A stretch of 37,391 bases of DNA from Clostridiales bacterium (GCA_021203365.1 JAJQBI010000016.1:1-37391); one strand, 5' to 3'; positions 1 to 8,679 are shown, counted from the first letter of the stretch. The notes: a model not told the origin generated them from the letters alone. Numbers and translations are program-made.

Positions 1-94
1 AGGGGGATTTTGTACCCTTTTTCCCCCTTGCAAGCCCTATTAAGTTTTCATACTTACTATTTTCATAATCTTCCGCATCTAACTTCTCCGATTG

Positions 95-448
95 TCAACA
101 ATCTAAATCCTTTTTCTTTTGTTTTGAGCCAATGCTAATTACCACCACCATAATTATGATTGCAAATATAAACCACAGGAGCAAAAGCAAGACTGCCGGT
201 ACATCCTGTGCGTTTACACCCAGAAATGTAAATATAATGCACATCGCCACCAACCCACCAATCATATACAGAATCGCTTCCAGAGTGGAACATTCCGAAC
301 TCTACTTTATATTCGATGTAGTCCGTGTTTCTATATCTTTCTGAAGAAAATGGTATGTCATCAACATATCCCATTCATCCGGATGACTGTTTTGTTTATT
401 ATCCCTGTCTTTTCCTGCCATTGGTTTTCTCACTCTCCTGTCTTCCAT
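95..448 (-). pseudogene. Small two-helix membrane protein split by an in-frame TAG
   Basis: Reading from an ATG at 448 (upstream GAGGG), the frame gives 48 residues containing SHPDEWDMLMTYHFLQKD. It then meets TAG at 304-302 and continues in the same frame for 68 residues to TGA at 97-95. The part after the amber codon has two strongly hydrophobic segments (LEAILYMIGGLVAMCIIFTF and VLLLLLWFIFAIIIMVVVIS) and a basic end (KQKKKD), as in a real bitopic membrane protein. One open frame of 117 sense codons interrupted by a single stop is best read as a nonsense-inactivated gene. Two separate small genes are possible, but no ribosome binding site precedes the second half. Function unknown. It lies downstream of two other tiny ORFs on the same strand. 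Confidence 0.5.
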
Positions 449-471
449 GGTTTCCCTCACTTTGGAGAACC

Positions 472-552
472 TTACAGATCACTGCGGACGATGTGATGAA
501 CATGACCGTAGTAGTATTTCATTCCTGTGACTGTGATGTACTTCTCTTTCAT
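472..552 (-). pseudogene. HIRAN-like protein, N-terminal fragment (26 aa)
   Basis: The ORF starts at ATG 552 behind a strong GGAGGTGCGAA site. It reads MKEKYITVTGMKYYYG and then a short unrelated tail ending at TAA 474-472. The opening resembles the first strand of HIRAN-domain proteins, which normally continue for about 70 more residues with a conserved N-E-Y-D-S-E-A motif. None of that follows here. The strong start and lost body suggest a gene cut by deletion. It sits 12 nt after the cysteine-rich ORF and 23 nt before the membrane-protein ORF, so the three were probably one transcript. The family assignment rests on about 16 residues and is tentative. Confidence 0.4.
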
Positions 553-564
553 TTCGCACCTCCG

Positions 565-675
565 TTATGCGTTGTCGTTTCTGGAGGTTTCATAATATTC
601 GCACAGGAGACAGCAGCTGCTGCAGTGGCGGTCTCCCCGGAATTTTCCCCGAATCCAGAATATCCGTCTCGACAT
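565..675 (-). CDS. 36-aa cysteine-rich small protein
   Basis: The ORF starts with ATG at 675 behind AACAGGAGGAAATT, an excellent ribosome binding site. It encodes a compact basic peptide with a cysteine cluster, C-x2-CC-x2-C, in the segment DRHCSSCCLLCEYYE at residues 15-29. Four closely spaced cysteines suggest metal binding or a structural knuckle, but no function is known to me. The downstream HIRAN-like start codon is 12 nt after its stop and uses GGAGGT, so co-translation is likely. No promoter is obvious, and the WYL-gene terminator lies just upstream. The strong start signal and non-random composition argue that the ORF is, or was, real. Confidence 0.5.
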   Translation of the reverse strand: MSRRIFWIRGKFRGDRHCSSCCLLCEYYETSRNDNA

Positions 676-725
676 AATTTCCTCCTGTTCGCCTGAATCA
701 TTTCTTCTTTTGCACCTCTGCAAAT

Positions 726-769
726 CAAAAAAAGAATCAGGAAAGAACTTTTTTCTTTAACCTGATTCC
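726..769 (-). terminator. Rho-independent terminator of the WYL regulator gene
   Basis: On the minus strand the arms GAATCAGG and CCTGATTC pair and are followed directly by seven T residues. The hairpin lies about 65 nt downstream of the WYL regulator stop codon. Confidence 0.75.
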
Positions 770-833
770 ATTATCCCACTTAATATGTCCAATAAAAAGG
801 TCTTGCTATTCGAACTGCAGTTCCCTTCTCAGC

Positions 834-1823
834 TTATTTGTACTGTTTTTCCAGGCGGGCAATCTCCTCTTTCACTTCTGCCACCACTGATTCCGGACCG
901 ACAATTTTCGCTCCGGCTCCCAATGCCATTACCCAATGGATAAACTGATTGCTCACTGCGACTTTTACGTTAACGGAAAAATGCTGCTCGTCCTCTTTCA
1001 TGATACTGACTTCTTTTCCAAAGCGGTCAATGATTGCTCCGACAAGCTTGTTCTCACAGCAAAGCTTTACATTTTCTTCTCTGCCACCATACATCCCGAA
1101 CATTTTCCGAGCATAGACAGCCATATCAAATTCTTTGAACTGCTCCCGTCCCTCACGCCTGTCCTTTACGCTTTCGATCCGGAGCATCTTGTCCACGCGA
1201 AAGTGTTTGATTTTTCCTTCCGCGCTATCGAATGCAATCAGATAATAATTCTCATCGTCCCAGCTGAGCGCCCAGGGGCTGATCTGATAATATGCGCCGT
1301 CGCGCCGCAGCTTCATCTCCTTTTTCACATTCCACTGAAAATATTGAAAACGGATCTGCCTGTTGGCAGCAATCGCCCCATGGATTTCGTCTACATTATA
1401 ATAAATGCTTCCGTTCATGGTTTTGATTCGGTTTGCCACATACACCTGACGCTGGAGCTGCGATGCTTCGTGCCTGCTCGCAAGGCTCTCAATCTTTTTG
1501 ATCAGCTCGTTGGATTTTTTCACCGTGATGAATTTTGCAGACTGCACGGAATCCACCAGCAGCTTCAGCTCGGCCAGCTCAAACTGACGTTTCCCGACAT
1601 GATAGTAATACATCCGGTCGCGATGCTCCCCGATGATGTCCATGCCAAACTGACGCAGGCTCTCCAGGTCGTTGTAAATACTTTTCCGCTCAGCGGTAAT
1701 TCCATACTGATTCAGAGCGGAAAGGATTTCCGACATACTGATGGAGTGATCCTCGTCCGTCTGCTCCAGTAAAATCTTCATCAGATACATAATCTTCAAT
1801 TTCTGGTTTGCTCCCTTTGCCAT
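834..1823 (-). CDS. WYL-domain transcriptional regulator (HTH_11 + WYL + WCX)
   Basis: A 329-residue protein of the YafY/PafBC-like class. Residues about 5-65 form a winged HTH (ISMSEILSALNQYGITAERK, then SIYNDLESLRQFG). A WYL domain follows around residues 140-220, with RFQYFQW and SPWALSWDDENYYLIAFD, and a WCX-like C-terminal domain completes it. WYL regulators sense ligands, often nucleic acids or nucleotides, and many control stress, phage or defence genes. I chose the ATG at 1823 because GAGGGG stands 8 nt upstream of it; an ATG at 1838 has no good site. The gene is intact, has its own terminator, and is monocistronic. Its target cannot be read from the sequence. Confidence 0.85.
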   Translation of the reverse strand: MAKGANQKLKIMYLMKILLEQTDEDHSISMSEILSALNQYGITAERKSIYNDLESLRQFGMDIIGEHRDRMYYYHVGKRQFELAELKLLVDSVQSAKFITVKKSNELIKKIESLASRHEASQLQRQVYVANRIKTMNGSIYYNVDEIHGAIAANRQIRFQYFQWNVKKEMKLRRDGAYYQISPWALSWDDENYYLIAFDSAEGKIKHFRVDKMLRIESVKDRREGREQFKEFDMAVYARKMFGMYGGREENVKLCCENKLVGAIIDRFGKEVSIMKEDEQHFSVNVKVAVSNQFIHWVMALGAGAKIVGPESVVAEVKEEIARLEKQYK

Positions 1824-2085
1824 TTCGACGCCCCTCATATTTCCCAGGAATTTTTCTGCACTTCGTTATAACTCCTGATTATATGCCAGTGCTGAAATGT
1901 ATGCAAGAAAATTCGGTATAACACTTGCCTGCTCTCTCATTTTTTTCAACTAATCCCTCTGCGTTCTCTCTCGCTTCATGCCAAAGAATGCTGTATTTTA
2001 ACGGCCTTTTGGTGTTACGTTTTCGCTCCTTTCAGTAAATCTGCTGCGAGCCGTACCTCTCGTGTAATTAAGGTGTACCAATCAG

Positions 2086-2328
2086 ATGCTGTCTATATTA
2101 ACTTTCCGCCGCCGGTACAGCCTCCGGTTTCTCACGGTTCATTATTGTATCTACAATAACATCAAAACGCATTTTGGAATATCATGGGAATATCATGCGG
2201 CCATAAAATTCATGAAAAATCCATATAAAGAACTGAAAGCAGAAGCCATTACCTCTGTTTTTTCAAAAAGAGAAATGATATACTTTTACAGATTGCTGAG
2301 AATAAAGAAGGAGAATCCGACAGCTTAA
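2086..2328 (+). other. Possible short or decayed ORF, unknown
   Basis: This 80-codon ORF lies in an otherwise empty stretch (1839-2346) between the WYL gene and the metallo-hydrolase stump. Only the second half (MKNPYKELKAEAITSVFSKR and onward) looks protein-like, with mixed charged and hydrophobic residues. No ribosome binding site supports the ATG at 2086. I do not recognise a family. It could be the tail of a lost gene. I see nothing else in this gap. Confidence 0.2.
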
Positions 2329-2346
2329 CATCGGATGTAAAAGAAT

Positions 2347-2811
2347 ATGAATAACACGATGCCTGGAACCGGCAACGCAATAGCGACCGAATGCTACAAT
2401 ACCTGTTTTGTACTAAACGAGAATAACAACTATTTTGTGGTGGACGGTGGCGGTGGAAATACCGTCATTCGCCAGCTGACTCATGTGGGACTTGACTGGA
2501 TGGCTATGCGGGAAATCTTTATCACACAGCATATACCACACGAGTGACAGGAAGAATGCCGGATACCACGCAAAATAAAATACGATAAAATATTCGCAGA
2601 ACGGAATCTGGTCGTCGAGCGCACAGTGCAGAACTTATTTCGGCTCCATCGTAAAAGCAGGCCTTGTGCAGGTGAAAACGTCTGCAAAAAGCTGGGCGCC
2701 ATGAACTGGGAGCAGATGCAGGACACGTTTTACAACTGTCTGGACTTCTGCGCTATTGCCAGCTTCATTACTCCTATCCTCTGCCAATCTTACAACTCCA
2801 GCATTTATTGA
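2347..2811 (+). pseudogene. Metallo-beta-lactamase-fold hydrolase, N-terminal stump
   Basis: Codons 1-66 give PGTGNAIATECYNTCFVLNE followed by FVVDGGGGNTVIRQL and LDWMAMREIFIT, the usual opening of ribonuclease-Z-like metallo-hydrolases. The zinc-binding H-x-H-x-D-H motif expected next is replaced by QHIPHE and a TGA stop at 2545-2547. The same frame stays open for 87 more codons to 2811, but the residues (for example MNWEQMQDTFYNC) do not look like the rest of this fold, and I do not recognise them. The active site is therefore gone. I read this as a fusion of two gene fragments with an in-frame stop. Confidence 0.6.
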
Positions 2812-2819
2812 AAATTAAT

Positions 2820-3296
2820 TTACTGTTCTTCCCATCCCTTGCATATATCGCACCAACCAGCAGCATCTACTGCCTGTTCAAGTTCACAAATAGTAAGGGC
2901 TACTGATACGAATTCATTTCCACCGGCAGGATGTACAACTTCAAACCTCTTCATAGAAACATCCAGCCAAATTGGTACGCCTTCCTTCACAGCAAACGGG
3001 CAAACGCCTCCTGGCTCGTGGCCAATTAAATCATTAACTTGATCTCTTGGCAGCATATGAGGCTTTGTATGAAATACTGCCTTAAATTTAAAACTATTTA
3101 CTCTGGCATCGCCTGCCATAACAACTATTACAGGCTTCTCGTCTACCATAAATGATAAGGTCTTTGCAATTTCTGCTTCCGTGCATCCTATTTGCTGAGC
3201 TGCATGCTCTACGGTATCAATTGTTTCACTGTGAACTGTAATTTTATCCTCTAATCCACGTTCTTTTAAATACGACCTCACTTGTTCCGCTGCCAT
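2820..3296 (-). CDS. YbaK/EbsC-family aminoacyl-tRNA deacylase
   Basis: A 158-residue protein, the usual length for the family. It shows IAKTLSFMVDEKPVIVVMAG, the NSFKFKA segment, and the family GGV-P signature as GGVCPFAV, followed by the ending strand VSVALTICELEQAV. Members remove mis-attached amino acids from tRNA, such as Cys from tRNA-Pro or Ala/Ser from non-cognate tRNA. They act as free-standing homologues of the ProRS editing domain. The start ATG at 3296 has GAGGG 6 nt upstream. The gene is intact and single, inside an eroded region. The exact tRNA specificity cannot be read from sequence alone. Confidence 0.9.
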   Translation of the reverse strand: MAAEQVRSYLKERGLEDKITVHSETIDTVEHAAQQIGCTEAEIAKTLSFMVDEKPVIVVMAGDARVNSFKFKAVFHTKPHMLPRDQVNDLIGHEPGGVCPFAVKEGVPIWLDVSMKRFEVVHPAGGNEFVSVALTICELEQAVDAAGWCDICKGWEEQ

Positions 3297-3439
3297 AATT
3301 ATCCCTCAACTTTCTTAATTTTATAAATTCCGATGTCGGTCTGCTTTTTCACCCGACTGCTTCAAAGTATATCCGATGTCATTCCTTAAAGCAATCGGAA
3401 AACACATAAGATTTCACAAAATATCAGAATCTGTCAAAA

Positions 3440-3634
3440 ATCCACATCTTTTGAAAAGCCCAGGATCTGGGTTCACAGGCAGCATTCCCGCAAAGCGCGG
3501 CGGAATCTCAATCATCGCATTATTGATATCACCGCAACCGGATTCAGATCATGTGCGTGAGCCTCCAGCCCCAACCTCTGCGCCTCCTCAGTCGGAAACT
3601 TTTCCGAATGAGAAGAGGGATCATCCACCAGGCT
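3440..3634 (-). pseudogene. DUF1156-type adenine DNA methylase remnant
   Basis: On the minus strand one frame reads SLVDDPSSHSEKFPTEE and then AQRLGLEAHAHDLNPVAV. After a small frameshift the neighbouring frame reads NNAMIEIPPRFAGMLPVNPD. These blocks match my memory of DUF1156-domain methylases, where the first lies near the N-terminus and the others follow the SAM-binding DPFAGGGS motif. That motif and roughly 50-100 residues between the blocks are missing, so this is a deleted relic. In intact systems such methylases accompany helicases, DUF499 and DUF3883-type proteins in DNA-modification defence islands. The assignment is from memory and needs a profile search. Confidence 0.5.
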
Positions 3635-3637
3635 TCT

Positions 3638-3679
3638 GATTCCGCAATCAAATCCTGTATATCATAATTTACGCTCGTC
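3638..3679 (-). repeat. Second copy of the DUF3883-like gene end (42 nt)
   Basis: This 42-nt stretch matches 5187-5228 in the same orientation at 38 of 42 positions by eye. Both encode SVNYDIQDLIA. Here it runs directly into the methylase remnant. The two copies flank the broken ATPase gene. Confidence 0.75.
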
Positions 3680-3711
3680 CTTTTACTTCGATAAACCGCA
3701 GGTATTCGTAT

Positions 3712-5050
3712 TTACAGGAACTGCAGCATATAAATTGGAATGCAGAAAATATCCTTATCTTTCCTATAATCCTTTGTGTAAACAAGATATTTTTGCAGAA
3801 TTCTCTCAAAATATTTTTCCGAAAAAGCATCCAGCGAAGCATGCGTTCTGTAACCAGAGGATATTACTTCAATCGGACATATTTTATTTCTTCTGGTCAA
3901 TACAAAATCAATTTCATAATTTCGATGCGTCGCCTCATTGGGAAATGTATAGTAAAAAAGTTCGTTCCCACTGGCCGCCAACGTCTGCACCGCTATATTT
4001 TCGTATAGATAACCCAGATTGACGCCCAGCTTGTCATTCAATAATTTGTCATAAATGACATTTTCCGTAAAATCCCTGTCCTGAAACATAAGCGTTGTAA
4101 ATAATCCCGTATCTGCCAGAAACAGCTTAAAACGCCTCAGATCCTTATTCCCGGCCAGACCTGCGTTCGGATCATTTACGTGATAGGATACAAGAACTGT
4201 CCGGGATTCCCGCATCTGAGAGATCAGCTCCAGAACACGCTCCGCCCTATCATTTTCCAACACGGCTGACACCTGGTAGCGGGAGGCATTCGTATTCAGC
4301 TGCGCCGGAATAGATTGAAACAGCAGCGATATTCTTCCCGTAGGGTCTATTTTCATGAAATCATCCTGATATAGTTTCAGGATGTCTCGCTTTACCATAT
4401 CCACCTTTCTGAAATTATTCGTCTCCAGGAATTCCACAACCGCCTGAGGCATCCCTCCGATGAGCATGTACAGACGAAAACTGCACATAAGTTTCCGGTT
4501 CATCTCATCTCCCAGCGATTTCCCTGATTCAAACACCTTCTTTATGAGAGGAACAGTGGTATGGTCCCCCTGCGCCCAGAGAAACTCCTCATAATCCATC
4601 GGATACATGCTGATCCGGCGTTCCTCACTCGGAATCAGGGTATCTGTCACATTCCGTTTGATGGATATCAGTGAGCCCGTCTCCATATAGTCATAACGGT
4701 GATCCTTAACCAGCGCCTTGATAGCCTGTCTGGCCTTCGGGCACAGCTGAACCTTGTCAAAAATAATCAGTGATTTTCGTTCATGCAAATCCACATGGTA
4801 TTGCAGCTGGAGCTGTAAAAAATATAATCCAGATCCGAAATATCGTCGAAAAGTCCCCTCACTGCCTCCGAAGCTGTCGAAAAATCAATCAGTATATAGC
4901 TGTCATATTCCTCCTTTGCGAAGCGTTCTGCAATCGTAGACTTTCCCACACGCCGGGCACCCTCGATGAGCAGGGCTGTCCTTCCCTCGGATTCATCCTT
5001 CCATTCTTTCAATTTTTATATATTTTTCTTTGGAATATACGCTCACTCAT
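3712..5050 (-). pseudogene. AAA ATPase with DUF4143-type C-terminus, two frameshifts
   Basis: Three frames together rebuild a protein of about 445 residues. ATG 5050 gives MSERIFQRKIYK, then a frame change at an A5 run leads into KEWKDESEGRTALLIEGARR and the Walker A motif RRVGKST. A second change at a T6 run near 4813 leads into YHVDLHERKSLIIFDKVQ and onward to 3712. One extra A and one extra T would restore the frame. The Walker B acidic pair normally seen as FDEVQ is FDKVQ. The C-terminal nuclease-like motif, usually IEVKSS, is IEVISS. Members of this family are predicted ATPases linked to mobile DNA or toxin functions. The changed motifs suggest a gene dead for some time. Confidence 0.8.
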
Positions 5051-5164
5051 ATTGCAAAACCCGCCTCTCCCAGAATCGCTGTTTTTCAATCTGCCTGTAT
5101 TTTCAAATTCGCTGTTTTTATACGGCCATTATACCACAAATCCGCTATTTTTTAGTCCCTTTAT

Positions 5165-5413
5165 TCACTTTTGATACAGAATTTCCGATTTCGCAATCAA
5201 ATCCTGTATATCATAATTCACACTGGTCGCCGTAAAGTCCGGTGCATTCTTAAACGACTGCTTCAAATAAATCGTATGTGTATCACTTCCGTCCACTTCC
5301 ACAATCGCCAGGATGAATTCATCCGGTTTGGGACCATTCGCAAAAAAGAGGACCTGCGGGAGCTTCTCCCCTGGTCGGCCAGCCTTCCGGCTGATTGTCA
5401 CGGCAAACTTCAT
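5165..5413 (-). pseudogene. DUF3883-like C-terminal fragment (82 aa)
   Basis: The readable part runs KPDEFILAIVEVDGSDTH, then YLKQSFKNAPDFTATSVNYD and IQDLIAKSEIL. I recall similar endings in DUF3883 domains of helicase-associated defence proteins, where a V-T-K-N-E strand precedes. Only the last part of such a domain is present, and the ATG at 5413 has its GGAGG 16 nt away, which is poor. A frame shadow continues upstream without an obvious start. Its last 42 nt reappear at 3638-3679 beside the methylase relic, which supports an original order of DUF3883 protein then methylase. The family call is tentative; the state as a fragment is more certain. Confidence 0.45.
5187..5228 (-). repeat. First copy of the 42-nt gene-end repeat
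   Basis: This is the partner of 3638-3679, encoding SVNYDIQDLIA at the end of the DUF3883-like fragment. Together the copies bracket the AAA ATPase pseudogene as direct repeats. Confidence 0.75.
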
Positions 5414-5489
5414 GAAGAAAAAAGATTTTCCTCCGGTAAATACTGGAGTAATTCTTATTATTTTTTGGGGGATACGGATGATTACCTAC

Positions 5490-5696
5490 TTACAACCTTT
5501 GCGAATAAAAAACCTGTGTTTCATCATACGTGCGCACACTGTTATCCGCCGCATCCTCCCCGTCCATCAATTCCGCAACCGTAATCCCCAGTTCACTGCA
5601 GAGCGGTTCAATCACGCTGTAATCCGGCATACACTTTCCGTTTTCCCAGTTGTAAAATATCTTCTCTGCTACATCAACACCGTAATCATCATGCAT
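5490..5696 (-). pseudogene. XRE-type helix-turn-helix regulator, fragment
   Basis: The frame reads VAEKIFYNWENGKCMPDYSV and then IEPLCSELGITVAELMDGED. This is the second half of an XRE HTH domain, where a normal protein has a Q-L-A-x-x-L helix first. The first helix and the conserved N-terminus are missing, and the tail after MDGED ends quickly. Such proteins usually repress nearby mobile or defence genes. The fragment lies between the helicase relic and the DUF3883-like piece. A short palindrome at 5714-5732 may have been its operator. Confidence 0.5.
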
Positions 5697-5713
5697 CGCG
5701 ACTCATATTCATG

Positions 5714-5732
5714 TTATCCATTTTTTGGATAA
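5714..5732. repeat. TTATCCA palindrome next to the XRE remnant
   Basis: The arms TTATCCA and TGGATAA are perfect and separated by five T residues. The palindrome lies between the helicase relic stop and the XRE remnant. It could be an old operator; it lacks the clear tail of a terminator. Confidence 0.4.
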
Positions 5733-5769
5733 AAATATGATTCAAGGTTCTTCCGTTAAATGGAAATTA

Positions 5770-6972
5770 CTATCCTAACGCTATTTCCAGCAGCTCCGCT
5801 GCTGCCTGATAATCCCTGGTTCGCATAAGGTTATCCCAGACATCCGCCTTGCCAAGCAGGTTCATCCCGCCATGCCATACCAGCTCATCATCCAGTACGG
5901 CGAAATGTTCTTCCACTTCCGTCTTGGCTACAACCTCAATTCCAGCCTTTCGCATCCGGTCAACCAGCTCATAGCAGATATTTGCACTTCCATATGCAAC
6001 CTCTTCCGGATCCGTTGTGATGACTGTAATGCGAACGCCTGATTCCAGTCGGGCTTTTGCCAGTGACAACAGCCTGTCTATCCGATTCTGTCTTATGTCC
6101 GGGCTGGATATCACGATCGATTTTTCTGCCTCAATGATGTCCTGGTCGAATTGCTCCATGTAATCCCCGGAATCAAAAATGGCATGCGTAACCTGCTTTT
6201 CTTTCTTGTCACCTTCCCATATGGAAAATCCCAGCTTTTTATATGTCCGGAGCCTTTTCGCGTACATCCTGTCAAAGTAATGCATATGGGAATCTATATA
6301 ATCGTATACATAAACGGCTTCTTTCCCTTCATAATCACGGTTCAGGCGCCCGACATACTGTTCGAGCCGCCCTTCATAAGACACGGGTGCGGCAAGCATA
6401 AGAACGTCCAGCCTCGGGAAATCAAACCCTTCCCCAATTTTCTGCCCAGTCGCCACAAGTATCAGACTCTCATTTCCGGGGATTTCTTTCATGCGGTTTC
6501 TGATTTCCGCATTCTCCTTATCAGTGTTATCATCATAAAGTAAAAAGACATGATCCGCAGAAAAGACCAGATTATCGTGCAGGAGCTTTGCCTGTTCCTT
6601 AAAACGGATCAGGATAACAGGGGTACGGTTCTTTGCAATGCATTCTTTCACATCATTGATGATCATCTCATTACGAACCTTACTTTCACTTATCAGGGAG
6701 TATGCCTTACTGATGTTTTCCCTGGTTTCTGATGTATCCACAGCTCTGGTATATCTCGGAATAAAATAATGCCCAATGCCCTGCTCCTCTGCCCTCTCAA
6801 GAGCCGTAAACTTATGCCGGATTGGTCCAAGCATCATACAGATTATTTTGTCCATTTTGTCTCCACGCTTCGGAGTCGCAGAAACACCATAGACGTATTT
6901 TGCATTTACCTTCTGCAGGAGTTCCATGGATGTGGCGCTTGCCACGTGATGACATTCATCAGAGTATGTCAA
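5770..6972 (-). pseudogene. SF2 helicase C-terminal half with PLD-like tail
   Basis: About 400 residues remain. Visible are motif II (DECHH) at the very start, SATPKR (motif III), an SF2 second domain with VATGQKIGEGFDFPRLDVLM, and motif VI (QYVGRLNRDYEGK). The last 130 residues resemble a phospholipase-D-like domain (HFAVLDDELVWHGGMNLLG), with HFA where HxK is expected. The first RecA domain up to Walker A is missing. The frame is joined to unrelated sequence just after the nuclease gene at 7031. Similar helicase-PLD proteins occur in TOTE-type and DUF1156/DISARM-type conflict systems; I cannot tell which this came from. It cannot be an active helicase without Walker A. Confidence 0.75.
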
Positions 6973-7030
6973 GATGGGTCTAACAATTTTTTTCTGTCTT
7001 TTTCGATAGCAGAATTTTCACTGTGTTCAG

Positions 7031-8425
7031 CTATGCCCTACTTGCAGAAATTTTCTTCTGTGAGTCAACAATAACAAGCTCCGGTGTTCTCTTGGATGCT
7101 GCAATATTATCATCATGTAATTTTCTAATTTTGGATACCTTACGTGGATGACTTAAATTAACTAACACATATATCATCTTATCTGTTTGTTCTGCTTTAG
7201 CATACTCTTCAATCTGTACTTCATATCCATGCAGATACTGAGAATTTGACGATAACTTTACTTCAATAATAGTAATATCCTGTCCTCTACTTACTTTGAA
7301 GTCGACTGGTCCACGTCCTTCATCTGGCTCGCAACTGAGTGATAAGTTGTTCGCTTTAATATAACTCATCCCTGCCAAGTGTATTACTCTTTGAACAATC
7401 TTTTCTCTGTTAATGCTATTGGCATCTTGTATCACTTCCCAACCTTTATTATATTCAACCCAGCTTTTGAAATAATCCAAAATTTCTTTTGCGGCTTCAA
7501 GGCTTCCAACTTTACTCAAATCTAATTTGGACTTCCAATCTATGTCCAATTTTAAAATTTTCTGGCATAACTTTTCCAGAAAATAATCTATTCTATCACC
7601 TAAATCATACTGATCCAATTCAGCTTTACAGTAATCATCCAAAACTGTTTTAAATGCTTCCGTATCCTTAAAAATATTTTCTCTAATGTAGTATTTCTTT
7701 GTTGATGCTGAATACTTTTTCCATTCTTCAGCAACTTCATGATTCATCAGTGCCCTAATCGTTTCATTTTCACTGACAACGGACTCTATATCCTCCCATG
7801 ATTCTGCAACTGGTAATTTATGTAATATTTCAATTGGTAACAACAGGATTTGATATTTCTTGTACGGATTAATCAAATACCCCTCTGAGAACTCATACTC
7901 AGGATAATGCTCAGGGTCTATTTCTAATTCACTCATAATACGTTCTGTATATTGTCGAATATCAGGCAATATAATAGTTGCAATCATATCGCTGAGTCGA
8001 TCTGGCCCCACATTATCTTGAAACAGAGGCAATAATTCAAAAAATTCCGGATCAGTAATTCCTGCTTTTACGATGTCATATGCAGTGTCAATCACTTTTT
8101 TTGACAATTGTTTTCCAAAGCCAGACCCTGTCTTTTCCTCTGCAAATCCTAATCCAATTCCATTTACTTCTGAAAAATCAAATAACTGTAATGCCTGTTT
8201 ATAAAAAATATCTGCTCCATTTTTCTCAGAAGCCTTATCTAACAATTTAATGATTTTTCTAAACAAGTCATTTATTCGAAAATAGGAATTTTGAAATTCA
8301 GGAGTTTCTGCTTTCTTTAAGCGCTGTATGTTAATAAAGAAATTGCTATCTGTTTCCATTATTGGATCGAAAATGTCTCGATCATCAAGCTGAGTATCCA
8401 ATTTCAAATAATCTGACAAGAACAT
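7031..8425 (-). CDS. Putative PD-(D/E)XK nuclease, partner of XRE regulator
   Basis: A 464-residue protein without recognisable homology over its first 350 residues, which look alpha-helical and acidic. Near the C-terminus stands a restriction-fold signature: GPVDFKVSRG, then DITIIEVKLSSN, giving D375, E388 and K390. A C-terminal strand-helix unit follows (DKMIYVLVNLSH). I infer a DNA or RNA nuclease. The start ATG at 8425 overlaps the stop of the upstream HTH gene as TAATG, so translation is coupled. Composition is clearly more AT-rich than the flanking recombinase and helicase genes, suggesting separate arrival. There is no methylase or immunity gene beside it, so control may be through the HTH protein or the nuclease may need activation. 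The C-terminus looks natural and uncut. Confidence 0.65.
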   Translation of the reverse strand: MFLSDYLKLDTQLDDRDIFDPIMETDSNFFINIQRLKKAETPEFQNSYFRINDLFRKIIKLLDKASEKNGADIFYKQALQLFDFSEVNGIGLGFAEEKTGSGFGKQLSKKVIDTAYDIVKAGITDPEFFELLPLFQDNVGPDRLSDMIATIILPDIRQYTERIMSELEIDPEHYPEYEFSEGYLINPYKKYQILLLPIEILHKLPVAESWEDIESVVSENETIRALMNHEVAEEWKKYSASTKKYYIRENIFKDTEAFKTVLDDYCKAELDQYDLGDRIDYFLEKLCQKILKLDIDWKSKLDLSKVGSLEAAKEILDYFKSWVEYNKGWEVIQDANSINREKIVQRVIHLAGMSYIKANNLSLSCEPDEGRGPVDFKVSRGQDITIIEVKLSSNSQYLHGYEVQIEEYAKAEQTDKMIYVLVNLSHPRKVSKIRKLHDDNIAASKRTPELVIVDSQKKISASRA

Positions 8426-8640
8426 TATCCATTTCCCCTCTCCACATATCTCAACTCTATATCATACCCCAGCGCTTCCATCATCTTCACAAAGGTATGA
8501 TTCACTACACCGTCCTGCTTCTTGATCACGCGATTCACATAAGCCTTAGTGGTTTCAATCTCCTCTGCCAGATTTACCTGAGTCTTACCTTGCTCTATAC
8601 ACTTTGTTTTAACATCCAATTCAATATTGTTTTTAATCAT
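8425..8640 (-). CDS. Small XRE-family HTH regulator
   Basis: A 71-residue protein that is nearly all one helix-turn-helix domain: KTQVNLAEEIETTKAYVNRV followed by IKKQDGVVNHTFVKMMEALG and a final YDIELRYVER strand. I chose ATG 8640 because GAGGG is 8 nt upstream; the alternative TTG at 8655 has none. The stop overlaps the nuclease start (TAATG). A perfect 7-bp-arm palindrome stands 40 nt upstream of the start and is probably its own operator. The likely role is autorepression of the operon, keeping the nuclease low. An antitoxin-like direct inhibitor role is possible but not visible in the sequence. Confidence 0.75.
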   Translation of the reverse strand: MIKNNIELDVKTKCIEQGKTQVNLAEEIETTKAYVNRVIKKQDGVVNHTFVKMMEALGYDIELRYVERGNG

Positions 8641-8679
8641 ATATGATACCCTCAATGAAATTCAAAAGTTATCTTTTTC

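Noticed and set aside
302..304. TAG as pyrrolysine codon
   Set aside because: There is no sign of pyl genes, and the two halves lie in a worn region with other broken genes.
936..1772. Long plus-strand ORF opposite the WYL regulator
   Set aside because: It is the shadow of a clear WYL-domain gene; there is no ribosome binding site and the composition is unlike a protein.
3376..3639. Plus-strand 87-codon ORF
   Set aside because: It is proline-rich nonsense opposite the methylase relic, which explains the region better.
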